Assembly (NCBI GenBank): GCA_910587555.1
Contig: CAJULV010000022.1
Location: forward strand, 1-42,768
Direction of reading: 5' to 3'
Length of the DNA: 42,768 nt
Source: an uncultured Acetatifactor sp.
GTDB taxonomy: Bacteria > Bacillota > Clostridia > Lachnospirales > Lachnospiraceae
The notes under the pieces are model-generated. The model did not search any database. It was not told the origin of the DNA and saw only the letters and a list, made by a program, of their open reading frames with translations. The translations under genes were made by a program, and so were the position numbers. Below are positions 16,179 to 23,784 of this stretch, in pieces. The first letter of the stretch is position 1, and the number at the start of each line of letters is the position of its first letter.

Positions 16179-17234
16179 TCATTTTCGAAGATGTACATAT
16201 TGTGCGGCCCGGCGCCTGCGTTCATCCGCCTGTGCAGCATAGTGCTTTCTGGTTGTGTTTACATCTTTGTGGCCAAGCACATCTGCCACCAGATAAATGT
16301 CGCCTGTCTCCTGATATAATGCGGTTCCGTAAGTACTCCGGAGTTTGTGGGGCGTAATTTTCTTCAAGGTAGTCACTCTTGACGAATATTTTTTTACAAG
16401 ATTTTCCACCGAACGCACGGTGATGCGGCGGTTTTGCAGGGAGAGGAAGAGGGCATCTTCATGCCCTTCTCCAGGGATAATATGCTGCCTTTCTTCCAGA
16501 TAGTCGAGAAGTGCCGTTTCCACCTCATCTCCGAAATACACGATGGCCTCGTAGCCCCCCTTACGGCGTATCTTTATCCCGCATACGTCAAAGTTTACAT
16601 CGTTGAGATCCAGCCCCACACATTCCGACACACGGATGCCCGTGCCCAAAAGCAGCGTAAGCAGGGCGACATCCCGTATTTTTGTCTTTTTGTGGTACTC
16701 CAATTCCTTTTTGGTCAGCTTGGTTCCGTCTTCCACCTGGTTCAGGAGAATGGCCACTTCATTTGGCTCCAGGCGGATGATTTCCTTCTCATGGAGCTTG
16801 GGCATGGAGACCAGCGCTGCCGGATTTGTCTCAATCATTTCCGAACGATAGAAATAATTGTAAAAGCTTCGGAGCGCTGCCAGCTTTCTCGATTTTCCGC
16901 GCTCATCATTGGTGATATCCCGCCCGTCCTTCTGGTACAGGGACATATATTCCAGATATTCCTCTATATCCAGCCGTGTAAGCTGATCCAGTATGGACAG
17001 TGGAAAATCCCGGATATCCATTTTGGCATACAGGGCATTCTGTTCGTGAATATATTCAAAAAAGAGCCTGATATCGTAAGCATAGGCCAGCCTGGTCCGG
17101 GCTGAAGTATATTCCTCTATACCCCTGAAAAAGGTCTTGCAGAAAGGCGGCAACGTTTCAAGGACTGCCCGCATTTTCAGGATATTCTGTTTGTTCTGCT
17201 CATCATGATAGTTATTTTGTTTTGCCGCAGCCAT
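16179..17234 (-). CDS. Tyrosine recombinase, XerC/XerD-like
   Basis: This 351-residue protein has an N-terminal SAM-like core-binding domain (about residues 25-135) and a C-terminal catalytic domain. The catalytic residues can be placed: Arg in GTGIRVSECVGLDL, Lys in IRRKGGYEAIV, HKLR, the second His in LGHKDV and the nucleophile Tyr in TRKHYAA. The start at 17234 is two bases after the ttcA stop (TAG-AA-ATG), pointing to translational coupling. No att-like repeats or cargo genes are nearby, so it may be a resident chromosomal recombinase rather than a mobile-element integrase; dimer resolution is a guess. Confidence 0.88.
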   Translation of the reverse strand: MAAAKQNNYHDEQNKQNILKMRAVLETLPPFCKTFFRGIEEYTSARTRLAYAYDIRLFFEYIHEQNALYAKMDIRDFPLSILDQLTRLDIEEYLEYMSLYQKDGRDITNDERGKSRKLAALRSFYNYFYRSEMIETNPAALVSMPKLHEKEIIRLEPNEVAILLNQVEDGTKLTKKELEYHKKTKIRDVALLTLLLGTGIRVSECVGLDLNDVNFDVCGIKIRRKGGYEAIVYFGDEVETALLDYLEERQHIIPGEGHEDALFLSLQNRRITVRSVENLVKKYSSRVTTLKKITPHKLRSTYGTALYQETGDIYLVADVLGHKDVNTTRKHYAAQADERRRRAAQYVHLRK

Positions 17235-17236
17235 TT

Positions 17237-17977
17237 CTAAGATCCAACCTTTCTGTGAGATGCCGTCCCGTCCTCGCCCCATATGCCGTTTTGAATTGCC
17301 GTAAACATTCTTTCCTTTACACCGGGATTTTCCAGATTCAGCTGTCTGAGCAGGTTCTTGACATACTCACGCTTGGTATGTCCGTCTACGGGACAGGGAC
17401 TTTTTACCACAGGAACCTGGTATTTATTTACAAATCCGATGACATCTGCTTCTTTCATATACATAAGGGGCCTGATTACAGTGAGATCCGTTTTATCCAG
17501 GTAAGTTACAGGCGCAAATGTGTGGAAACGCCCCTCGAAAATCAGCGACATCAGCATGGTTTCCACCACATCGTCCTTGTGGTGCGCATAGGCCACTTTA
17601 TTGCAGCCGGCGGCCTTGACCGCCTGATTCAAGGCGCCCTTCCGCATTTTTGCACAGAGCGAACAGGGGTTTTCTTCTTTGCGGTCCTCAAAGATAATTT
17701 TGGCAATATCCGTCTCGACTATGGTATATTCCACTTCCAGTTCCCGGCATAACTGCCTGATCCTGTCAAGATTCAGATTTTGAAATCCAAGGTCAGCAGT
17801 CACAGCAAGTATATCAAATTTCCTTGGATAAAACCGCTTCAGTCCGTGAAGTGCATACAGAAGCGTAAGGCTGTCCTTCCCACCGGATATGCCGACGGCT
17901 ATTTTGTCCCCCTCCGCTATCATATCATAGTCTTCCACGGCTTTTCTTACATAACTTAATACCTGCTGAAGTTTCAT
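17237..17977 (-). CDS. TtcA/TtuA-family tRNA thiolation ATPase
   Basis: These N-type ATP pyrophosphatases activate a tRNA base for sulfur insertion; TtcA makes 2-thiocytidine 32. From ATG 17977 (AAAGGA 8 bases upstream) the 246-residue protein has the PP-loop SGGKDS (residues 31-36), a cysteine pair PCSLC (Cys105, Cys108) for an iron-sulfur cluster, AHHKDDVVETMLM and a third cysteine region SPCPVDG. The longer frame to 18016 has no usable ribosome site. Exact tRNA position is uncertain. It is co-directional with the recombinase and lexA and has its own promoter. Confidence 0.88.
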   Translation of the reverse strand: MKLQQVLSYVRKAVEDYDMIAEGDKIAVGISGGKDSLTLLYALHGLKRFYPRKFDILAVTADLGFQNLNLDRIRQLCRELEVEYTIVETDIAKIIFEDRKEENPCSLCAKMRKGALNQAVKAAGCNKVAYAHHKDDVVETMLMSLIFEGRFHTFAPVTYLDKTDLTVIRPLMYMKEADVIGFVNKYQVPVVKSPCPVDGHTKREYVKNLLRQLNLENPGVKERMFTAIQNGIWGEDGTASHRKVGS

Positions 17978-18016
17978 TCTATGCATCCTTTCACTATGTA
18001 TAAGGTTCCCAATCAT

Positions 18017-18045
18017 ATTTTAGTCTTTTTTGACAATAAAGACAA
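18017..18045 (-). promoter_or_regulatory. Promoter for the ttcA-like gene
   Basis: On the minus strand TTGTCT (18045-18040) and TAAAAT (18022-18017) are 17 bp apart. It overlaps the divergent rubrerythrin promoter, so the two may interfere. Confidence 0.5.
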
Positions 18046-18059
18046 TAGCCAATTATATT
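18030..18059 (+). promoter_or_regulatory. Promoter for rubrerythrin
   Basis: TTGACA (18030-18035) and TATATT (18054-18059) have an 18-bp spacer, about 78 bp before the start codon at 18137. Confidence 0.65.
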
Positions 18060-18136
18060 TTCTTTCAGGATGGATATAATGGAAAGAGAACACAGATGTG
18101 GATGGAAAAGACATTTCTACGGAAAGGAGTTAAACA

Positions 18137-18742
18137 ATGGAATTTTCTAAGAGTATTACAAAGGATAATCTGATGAGGGCTTTTGCCGGGGAAAGCCAGG
18201 CAAGAAACCGGTATACCTTTGCGGCAGCACAGGCAAAAAAGAGCGGGCTGCAGGTTATCAGCGCGGTTTTTGCATTTACGGCTTCCCAGGAAAAAGAACA
18301 CGCAGAAATTTTTTACAGCCATTTGCAGGAAATGGCAGGTAATACCATTAATATTGACGGCGGATATCCGGTGGATATTGCAGATAACGTAGCCGATTTG
18401 CTGACAAAAGCACAGCACAATGAATATGAAGAACATGATTCCGTCTATAAATCCTTCGGTGAAACGGCCAAACAGGAGGGATTCAGCCAGATAGCATCCA
18501 CCTTTCTGCAGATTGCGGATATCGAGAAGGTACACGGAGACCGGTTCGGCAGGTACGCGCAACTGATTCGGGAAGGAAAACTCTTTGTATCGGATGTGGA
18601 AGAGGAGTGGATGTGCCTGAACTGCGGTTTTGTATTCAAGGGAAAAGCTGCCCCGGCTGCCTGCCCTGTGTGCAGACATGACAGAGGGTATTTTATACGT
18701 TTTGAACTGGCCCCTTATGAAGGCTTCGGAAAAACGAAATGA
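18137..18742 (+). CDS. Rubrerythrin
   Basis: Rubrerythrin is a cytoplasmic non-haem iron peroxidase that protects anaerobes from hydrogen peroxide. The 201-residue protein has the four-helix diiron domain with ligand motifs GESQARNRY (Glu19), EKEH (Glu52, His55) and IEKVHGDRF (Glu130, His133), then a rubredoxin-like knuckle with Cys160, Cys163, Cys176 and Cys179. GAAAGGAG precedes ATG 18137. It is transcribed alone from its own promoter. I see no clear PerR box. Confidence 0.95.
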   Translation: MEFSKSITKDNLMRAFAGESQARNRYTFAAAQAKKSGLQVISAVFAFTASQEKEHAEIFYSHLQEMAGNTINIDGGYPVDIADNVADLLTKAQHNEYEEHDSVYKSFGETAKQEGFSQIASTFLQIADIEKVHGDRFGRYAQLIREGKLFVSDVEEEWMCLNCGFVFKGKAAPAACPVCRHDRGYFIRFELAPYEGFGKTK

Positions 18743-18790
18743 GCCTCGACATTTTTTGGCATTCTTCAGTAAAAATTTAGAAAAGCCTAC

Positions 18791-18819
18791 TTGTTATATG
18801 GATGTATTAATAGTATTAT
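18791..18819 (+). promoter_or_regulatory. Promoter upstream of the AI-2E-type permease
   Basis: TTGTTA (18791-18796) and TATTAT (18814-18819) are 17 bp apart. Transcription would start near 18826 and give a leader of roughly 180 nt. Confidence 0.6.
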
Positions 18820-18842
18820 AAATAGAAGGAAAGTGTACGGAT

Positions 18843-18953
18843 GTCCTGCCGTAGGGTACTTGCCATACAACAGAATGCGTGGGTACATTTTGTGTGTATG
18901 GCAGGTATATACAGGTGAGCTGAACCGGAATGTAGGGCTTTTGCAGGCAGGAC
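18843..18953 (+). ncRNA. Structured leader RNA of unknown class
   Basis: A perfect 8-bp outer stem, GTCCTGCC (18843-18850) with GGCAGGAC (18946-18953), encloses a long hairpin. In it 18857-18869 pairs with 18895-18907 (13 bp, one wobble) and 18870-18877 pairs with 18886-18893, leaving an 8-base loop and one bulged G. The other side of the junction (18908-18945) is less clearly paired. A second GCAGGAC (18954-18960) directly after the outer arm offers an alternative partner. I cannot match it to a known riboswitch; it may be a regulatory leader or a small RNA. Confidence 0.5.
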
Positions 18954-19007
18954 GCAGGACTTTTACATAAAAAATACGATGGGCAACACATAGGGAAGGG
19001 ACATTTC

Positions 19008-20330
19008 ATGAAATTCAAACTCAACAATAAGTATTTCCAGTGGGGTATTACTGCATTTCTGGTGATTGCAGCGTCTATGACTTTTTATTATCTCGTATTC
19101 AACAGTTCCAATATTACAGACAAAATCAGCGCAATCATGGGGATTCTCCTGCCAGTGGTGTTCGGCCTCGTCACTGCCTATCTGCTGACGCCGGTGCTGA
19201 ATTTTATGGAGGATAGGGTATTGATTCCCCTGTTTGATAAGTGCCGGATACGGCAGACGCCCAGACGTAAAAAAATAATTCGGGGAATCGGTATTCTGGT
19301 GACGGCATTTTTGTTTGTGGCATCAATTTACGGCCTGATTTCCGTGCTGATGTCTCAGATTGTGCCGAGCGTACAGGGGATTGTTACCAATTTCGACTCT
19401 TATGCCAGCAATGTCAGCCAATGGATTAACCAGGTGCTGGATGACAATCCCAAATTCGGAGAGAATGTATCGAAGACGCTGGATAAATTTTCCGAACAGC
19501 TGGAAGAATGGCTGAATCATCTGATTCCGGGCACGGCCACTTTGATTAAAACGGTTTCTCTCAGTTTTATAAATGTTTTGGATGTTCTGTGGGACTTTGT
19601 GATCGGCTTTATCATTTCCATATACGTTCTGGCCAGCAAGGAACATTTTGCCGGCCAAGCCAAGAAAATAGTTTATGCAGTGTTTGAGAAAGGCACGGCG
19701 AACAAGATTATCAGCAGCTTCAGGTTTACCCACAGGACATTTATCGGATTCTTGAGCGGGAAACTTGTTGATTCCCTGATAATCGGTGTATTGTGTTTTA
19801 TCGGAACCTCACTTATGAAGACACCCTATGCCATGTTGATCAGCTTGGTCATAGGCGTAACCAATGTGATACCGTTTTTTGGTCCCTTTCTGGGAGGAAT
19901 TCCTTGTACCATACTGATTTTTGTAGTGGATCCCATGCACCCGCTTAACTGTGTGTATTTTGCGCTTTTTGTGCTGGCGCTGCAGCAGTTTGACGGCAAT
20001 ATCCTGGGACCGAAGATTCTGGGAAGTTCCACTGGACTCACCGGTTTTTGGGTTATTTTTTCCATTACGTTTTTTGGCGGTTTGTTCGGCGTTGGAGGGA
20101 TGATTGTAGGCGTGCCGATATTTGCGGTTTTCTATGCTGCTGTGAGAGCCGTTATTGAGACCATGCTTAAAAATAAAAAGCTGCCCGGTGAGACGGCAAG
20201 GTATGAAAACGTTGACTACATAGACGAAGAAGGATTCCATGAGATGCTTTACAAAACGAAAAAAGCCGGAAAGAAACAAAAAGGCAATCCGAGGGAAACG
20301 TCTGATGAAGAGGAGGATACAGCAAAATGA
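19008..20330 (+). CDS. AI-2E family transporter (PerM/YtvI-like permease)
   Basis: The 440-residue protein has about eight membrane helices in the family's pattern: two at the N-terminus, one after a basic loop (RRKKIIRG), an extracellular amphipathic region (about residues 120-190), and a C-terminal block with LVIGVTNVIPFFGPFLGGIP and LALQQFDGNILGPKILG, which is the signature region. The C-terminus is a charged, lysine/glutamate-rich tail. Members include the AI-2 exporter TqsA and the Na+(Li+)/H+ antiporter-like YtvI, so the substrate is unknown. It has its own promoter and a structured leader, and its stop overlaps the dtd start by 4 bp (ATGA). Confidence 0.88.
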   Translation: MKFKLNNKYFQWGITAFLVIAASMTFYYLVFNSSNITDKISAIMGILLPVVFGLVTAYLLTPVLNFMEDRVLIPLFDKCRIRQTPRRKKIIRGIGILVTAFLFVASIYGLISVLMSQIVPSVQGIVTNFDSYASNVSQWINQVLDDNPKFGENVSKTLDKFSEQLEEWLNHLIPGTATLIKTVSLSFINVLDVLWDFVIGFIISIYVLASKEHFAGQAKKIVYAVFEKGTANKIISSFRFTHRTFIGFLSGKLVDSLIIGVLCFIGTSLMKTPYAMLISLVIGVTNVIPFFGPFLGGIPCTILIFVVDPMHPLNCVYFALFVLALQQFDGNILGPKILGSSTGLTGFWVIFSITFFGGLFGVGGMIVGVPIFAVFYAAVRAVIETMLKNKKLPGETARYENVDYIDEEGFHEMLYKTKKAGKKQKGNPRETSDEEEDTAK

Positions 20331-21064
20331 GGTTCCTGGTTCAGAGAGTCACCAGAGCTGCAGTGAAGGTAGAGGGCCGTACCGTGGGGGAAATCGGCAG
20401 AGGGGTTCTGGTATTTGTGGGCATCTCAAAATCGGATCTGATGGAAGAAAGGCATTCCATGGAAGAAAGGCATTCCATGGAAGAAGGGCATTCCGCTGAA
20501 ACGAATTCTGCCGAAAAGAAGGAATGTGAGGAGGTTTCTGCCCACTCTATAGAGCTTGCCGGAAAAATGACGAAAAAGCTGCTTGGCCTTAGGATATTTG
20601 AGGATGAAAACGGCAAGACAAACCTTGACCTGAAATCGGTGGGCGGATCGCTCCTGGTTATTTCGCAGTTTACTTTATATGCGGACTGCCGCAGGGGAAA
20701 CAGGCCTTCCTTTACAAATGCGGGAAATCCCGGGAAGGCCAATCTGCTTTATCAGTATATTATTAATTTGTGCAGACAGGAGATTGAGACGGGAAATAAA
20801 CCGGAAGGGTCTGATATAGGAGACGTGTGTATTATGGAAGAAGGACTTTCCATGGAAGAAGGACTTTCCATGGAAGAAGGACTTTCCATGGAAGAAGGAC
20901 TTTCTAAGGAACAAAAATTTTCCATGGAAAAAGATCATTCCACGGAAAAAAGACTATCCGGCGGCAGAGTGGAAGCGGGAATATTTGGAGCGGATATGAA
21001 AGTGGAATTCGTCAACGACGGACCATTTACAGTTCTTCTTGATTCAGATGAAATCCTGCACTGA
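20327..21064 (+). CDS. dtd: D-aminoacyl-tRNA deacylase with two repeat-array insertions
   Basis: Dtd hydrolyses D-amino acids mischarged on tRNA. Family motifs are intact: MRFLVQRVTRAAVKVEG, GLRIFEDENGKTNLDL, the catalytic SQFTLYAD, RRGNRPSFTNAG and the C-terminal VNDGPFTVLLDS with its Gly-Pro. The usual length is about 150 residues, but this one has 245. The excess lies in two insertions: about residues 38-70 and 160-220. Both contain tandem hexapeptides of the M-E-E-G/R-L/H-S type coded by 18-bp DNA repeats. The core before, between and after them aligns with the family, and the frame is kept throughout, so the enzyme may still fold with two exposed charged loops. Translation is coupled to the permease gene. 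Confidence 0.92.
   Translation: MRFLVQRVTRAAVKVEGRTVGEIGRGVLVFVGISKSDLMEERHSMEERHSMEEGHSAETNSAEKKECEEVSAHSIELAGKMTKKLLGLRIFEDENGKTNLDLKSVGGSLLVISQFTLYADCRRGNRPSFTNAGNPGKANLLYQYIINLCRQEIETGNKPEGSDIGDVCIMEEGLSMEEGLSMEEGLSMEEGLSKEQKFSMEKDHSTEKRLSGGRVEAGIFGADMKVEFVNDGPFTVLLDSDEILH
20441..20530 (+). repeat. 18-bp coding repeat array 1 in dtd
   Basis: Three clear 18-bp units start at 20441, 20459 and 20477 (ATGGAAGAAAGGCATTCC type, coding MEERHS or MEEGHS). Two degenerate units follow to about 20530. TTCCATGGAA, a 10-bp palindrome, forms at each junction between clear units. Confidence 0.9.
20834..20959 (+). repeat. 18-bp coding repeat array 2 in dtd
   Basis: Seven units of 18 bp: the first three are identical (ATGGAAGAAGGACTTTCC, coding MEEGLS), the fourth (20888-20905) differs only in its last base (TCT for TCC), and the last three (20906-20959) are diverged (KEQKFS, MEKDHS, TEKRLS). 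The gradient from identical to diverged units suggests recent slippage or amplification at the 5' side. Confidence 0.95.
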
Positions 21065-21113
21065 ACGTGCATTTTCCGGTATCTTTGATGACCGTAATAT
21101 TCAGAATACTGCA

Positions 21114-21142
21114 TTGTTTTTCAATAAGTAAAATGATAAAAT
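21114..21142 (+). promoter_or_regulatory. Promoter for the flotillin gene
   Basis: TTGTTT (21114-21119) and TAAAAT (21137-21142) are 17 bp apart, about 150 bp before the flotillin start. Confidence 0.5.
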
Positions 21143-21174
21143 ATGACTAAGTTCCGGACATGGAAGGGACACTC

Positions 21175-21198
21175 ATCATACCTGGTGCCAGGTATGAT
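21175..21198 (+). promoter_or_regulatory. Perfect 11-bp inverted repeat in the flotillin leader
   Basis: ATCATACCTGG (21175-21185) and CCAGGTATGAT (21188-21198) flank a 2-bp centre. With so short a loop a DNA operator is more likely than an RNA hairpin. It lies just downstream of the predicted promoter. Confidence 0.55.
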
Positions 21199-21293
21199 AC
21201 AGACATGGGTGGTCAGAAACGGAATTACAGAAGACAGCGCCGAAAGCAGAAAATCGATTGCTGAGGCAAACAACAGACAAGGAGGGTGAAGGT

Positions 21294-22811
21294 ATGGTGA
21301 GTGGGATTTATTCAGCAGGTATGGGGACATTGGCAATGGCAGGCGGCAAATTTTCTATTCCCGCATGGGGAGGTATTCTTTTAATTGCATTGATATTGCT
21401 GATAGTGATTATGGTATCAGGATATGTTAAGGCATCCCCCGATACTGCGGTAATCATTTCCGGACTGCGGAAAAGACCTAAGGTATTGATTGGAAAGGCC
21501 GGAATCAAGATTCCTTTTCTGGAGAGAAAGGATGAGCTGAACCTTCAGTTGATTCCCATCGACGTGAAGACTTCAAATGCTGTTCCTACCGCAGATTACA
21601 TTAATATCAATGTAGATGCCACAGTAAATGTCAAAATCAGCGACAACGAGGAACGGCTGAAACTTGCCGCACAAAATTTTCTGAATAAAAACGCGGAATA
21701 CATAGGACGTGTGGCCAGAGAAGTTCTGGAAGGCAATGTTCGTGAAATAGTGGGTAAGATGGCTTTGGAAGAAATGGTTTCCGACCGACAGAAATTTGCA
21801 TTTCTGGTGAAAGAAAATGCAGAACCGGATCTGGCAGCCATGGGTCTTGACATTATCAGCTTCAATGTACAGAATTTTGTAGACGGAAACGGCGTTATTG
21901 AAAACCTTGGTGTGGATAATATTGTAAAGATTCAGAAAAATGCAGCAATATCCCGTGCCGAGAGCGAAAAAGAAATAGCCAAGGCGCAGGCAAACGCAAA
22001 GCGGGAAGCCAACGAAGCAGAAGTGAACGCTGCTTCCGAAATTGCGAAAAAGCAAAATGAGCTGGCCATCCGTAAAGCTGAATTGAAACGTGAAGCAGAC
22101 ATTAAACAAGCGGAAGCAGACGCTGCCTATACCATTCAGGAAGAAGAGCAGCGGAAGACGGTAGAAATTACCACAGCCAATGCAAATATCGCCAAGCAGG
22201 AGAAAGAAATTCTGCTGAAACAGCGGGAAGCAGAAGTCATGGAGCAGGCTTTGGACGCACAGGTGAAGAAGAAAGCCGAAGCTGAAAAGTTTGCAAAACA
22301 GCAGCAGGCAGATGCTGCTCTGTATGAGCGCCAGAGGGAAGCCGAAGCCCGTCAGTTTGAAACCGAAAAAGAAGCCCAGGCAATGAAAGCCCAGGCGGAA
22401 GCAAAACGATATACCATGGAACAGGAAGCAGACGGTATTCGAACCAAGGGCTTGGCCGAAGCAGAAGCTATCCGTGCTAAAGCCGTGGCCGAGGCGGAGG
22501 GTATCGAGAAAAAAGCGGAAGCCATGGCGAAAATGGGCGAAGCCGCTGTGCTGGAAATGTATTTTAAGGCATTGCCGGAAGTGGTCAAGAATGCTGCGGA
22601 ACCGCTGTCTAATGTGGATAAGATTACCATGTACGGTGACGGAAATTCGGCAAAGCTAATGAAGGATGTAATGGGAACGGTGGTGCAGATTACAGATGGA
22701 CTCAAAGAGTCCACAGGCGTTGACCTGCAGGCGGTTCTGTCAGGATTCTTGGCAGGAAAGGTCGCAACAGCCACCACAAGCCAGGAAATGCAGGATTCCG
22801 GTCTTAAATGA
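21294..22811 (+). CDS. Flotillin family protein (SPFH domain, FloT/YuaG type)
   Basis: Flotillins are membrane scaffold proteins of lipid microdomains. From ATG 21294 (AAGGAGGGTGAAGGT upstream) the protein has 505 residues: an N-terminal membrane helix (about 24-43), the SPFH/PHB domain starting YVKASPDTAVIISGL, a long alanine/glutamate/lysine-rich coiled coil (about 220-420) with EAEAIRAKAVAEAEGI near its end, and a C-terminal domain (LEMYFKALPEVVKNAAEPLSN). This is the layout of B. subtilis FloT. An NfeD-type partner gene, common elsewhere, is not in this window. Confidence 0.93.
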   Translation: MVSGIYSAGMGTLAMAGGKFSIPAWGGILLIALILLIVIMVSGYVKASPDTAVIISGLRKRPKVLIGKAGIKIPFLERKDELNLQLIPIDVKTSNAVPTADYININVDATVNVKISDNEERLKLAAQNFLNKNAEYIGRVAREVLEGNVREIVGKMALEEMVSDRQKFAFLVKENAEPDLAAMGLDIISFNVQNFVDGNGVIENLGVDNIVKIQKNAAISRAESEKEIAKAQANAKREANEAEVNAASEIAKKQNELAIRKAELKREADIKQAEADAAYTIQEEEQRKTVEITTANANIAKQEKEILLKQREAEVMEQALDAQVKKKAEAEKFAKQQQADAALYERQREAEARQFETEKEAQAMKAQAEAKRYTMEQEADGIRTKGLAEAEAIRAKAVAEAEGIEKKAEAMAKMGEAAVLEMYFKALPEVVKNAAEPLSNVDKITMYGDGNSAKLMKDVMGTVVQITDGLKESTGVDLQAVLSGFLAGKVATATTSQEMQDSGLK

Positions 22812-22839
22812 ATAACATTTGTAGGATGTTATTTACGCT

Positions 22840-22944
22840 GGCTCCAAACCGCATTACGACGGGATGATCGACACGAAATACAATTATGTCGGCACATCCA
22901 ATCTGTATGTTGACGATGTGGCAATCAATAATATAAAAATCTAG
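22840..22944 (+). pseudogene. Possible 3' remnant of a lost gene
   Basis: A 34-codon frame ending in TAG reads like the C-terminus of an extracellular beta-sandwich protein (KYNYVGTSNLYVDDVAINN). It has no start codon or ribosome site, and an in-frame stop lies a few codons upstream. It may be what remains of a deleted gene between the flotillin and NUDIX genes. I cannot name the parent family with confidence. Confidence 0.35.
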
Positions 22945-23069
22945 GCGTACAGTTCGACATCTTTGCCGGAAGCCTCGCCTCTCAATCAGTAAAATTAAAA
23001 AAATGTCCTGGGCCTGGTGAAGCGGAAGGCTGATTGCTTCAGGCTAAACCATGCTGAACCGGGCACAGC

Positions 23070-23186
23070 CACACTTTAACGAATCAGTTGGGCGCCCCGG
23101 ACGGCTGCCTGCCCACGGGGACAACGAGCCCAACTATTCGTTAAAGTGTGCTTTTGCGAATAGTTGTATTTAGACCCCCCAACTAT
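23070..23186. repeat. Long intergenic inverted repeat with alternative arms
   Basis: The stretch 22812-23197 between the convergent flotillin and NUDIX genes holds no intact gene. CACACTTTAACGAAT (23070-23084) pairs perfectly with 23136-23150, and AGTTGGGC (23086-23093) with GCCCAACT (23128-23135), giving a 23-bp stem with one bulge. CAACTATTCG (23131-23140) also pairs perfectly with CGAATAGTTG (23157-23166), and ATAGTTG (23160-23166) with CAACTAT (23180-23186), so the arms compete. It may be a bidirectional terminator or a mobile palindromic repeat. Confidence 0.75.
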
Positions 23187-23197
23187 CTCCCCAATAT

Positions 23198-23746
23198 TTA
23201 TCCCTCTGAAAAGAAATAAGCCGCCATCTGTGCCCTGGAACTGAACGGTTCTGTATCCAGCAGCTTTTTTACTTCTGCTTTGGTATAAAATTTGGCTTCA
23301 ATCTGTTCATTTTCCGAGGTGTGGTCTTCAAAGCTGCCTTCAACTTCAGCGAATGCAATGTATGTGGTGGTATCGGAAAAGGCGACTGCGGCAAAGGACG
23401 CCGGAAGGATTTTTTTGATTTCCTTAACATGCAGGCCGGTTTCTTCATAAAGCTCCCTTATAATGCATTCTTCAATGGATTCGTCAGGCTCCAGCATTCC
23501 GGCGCAGAGATTGTATACATACCGGTTAACACCCATTCTGAATTCATGGAGTAAAAGCAGTTTATCCTGGCAGGTTGCAACAATGGACACACCACTGGGT
23601 TTACCGCCGATATCCGCAACATCAGCCAAATCCCGCCTGCTGACAATTTCATATTTTTTCTCTTTTCCGGATTTATTCCGGTAAGTAATTTCATAGTTTT
23701 TTAGATATTTTCCGTCCTTTACCTTTTCTAATTTCAGAAATTCCAT
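23198..23746 (-). CDS. NUDIX hydrolase (ADP-ribose pyrophosphatase-like)
   Basis: The 182-residue protein has a complete NUDIX box: Gly in GMLEPDES, then ECIIRELYEETGL (about residues 86-108), which binds the metal and the diphosphate. The N-terminal domain (YEITYRNKSGKEKKYEIVSRRD) and overall size resemble ADP-ribose pyrophosphatases, though other nucleoside diphosphate substrates are possible. It is on the same strand as the RNase G/E gene, 38 bp downstream of it. Confidence 0.88.
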   Translation of the reverse strand: MEFLKLEKVKDGKYLKNYEITYRNKSGKEKKYEIVSRRDLADVADIGGKPSGVSIVATCQDKLLLLHEFRMGVNRYVYNLCAGMLEPDESIEECIIRELYEETGLHVKEIKKILPASFAAVAFSDTTTYIAFAEVEGSFEDHTSENEQIEAKFYTKAEVKKLLDTEPFSSRAQMAAYFFSEG

Positions 23747-23784
23747 GATTAAAGTAAACTCCTTTCCACACCAAAGCTCTGCGG

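Noticed and set aside
16179..17234. Tyrosine recombinase as the integrase of a mobile element
   Set aside because: No att-like direct repeats, no tRNA target, no excisionase or cargo genes, and both neighbours are housekeeping genes.
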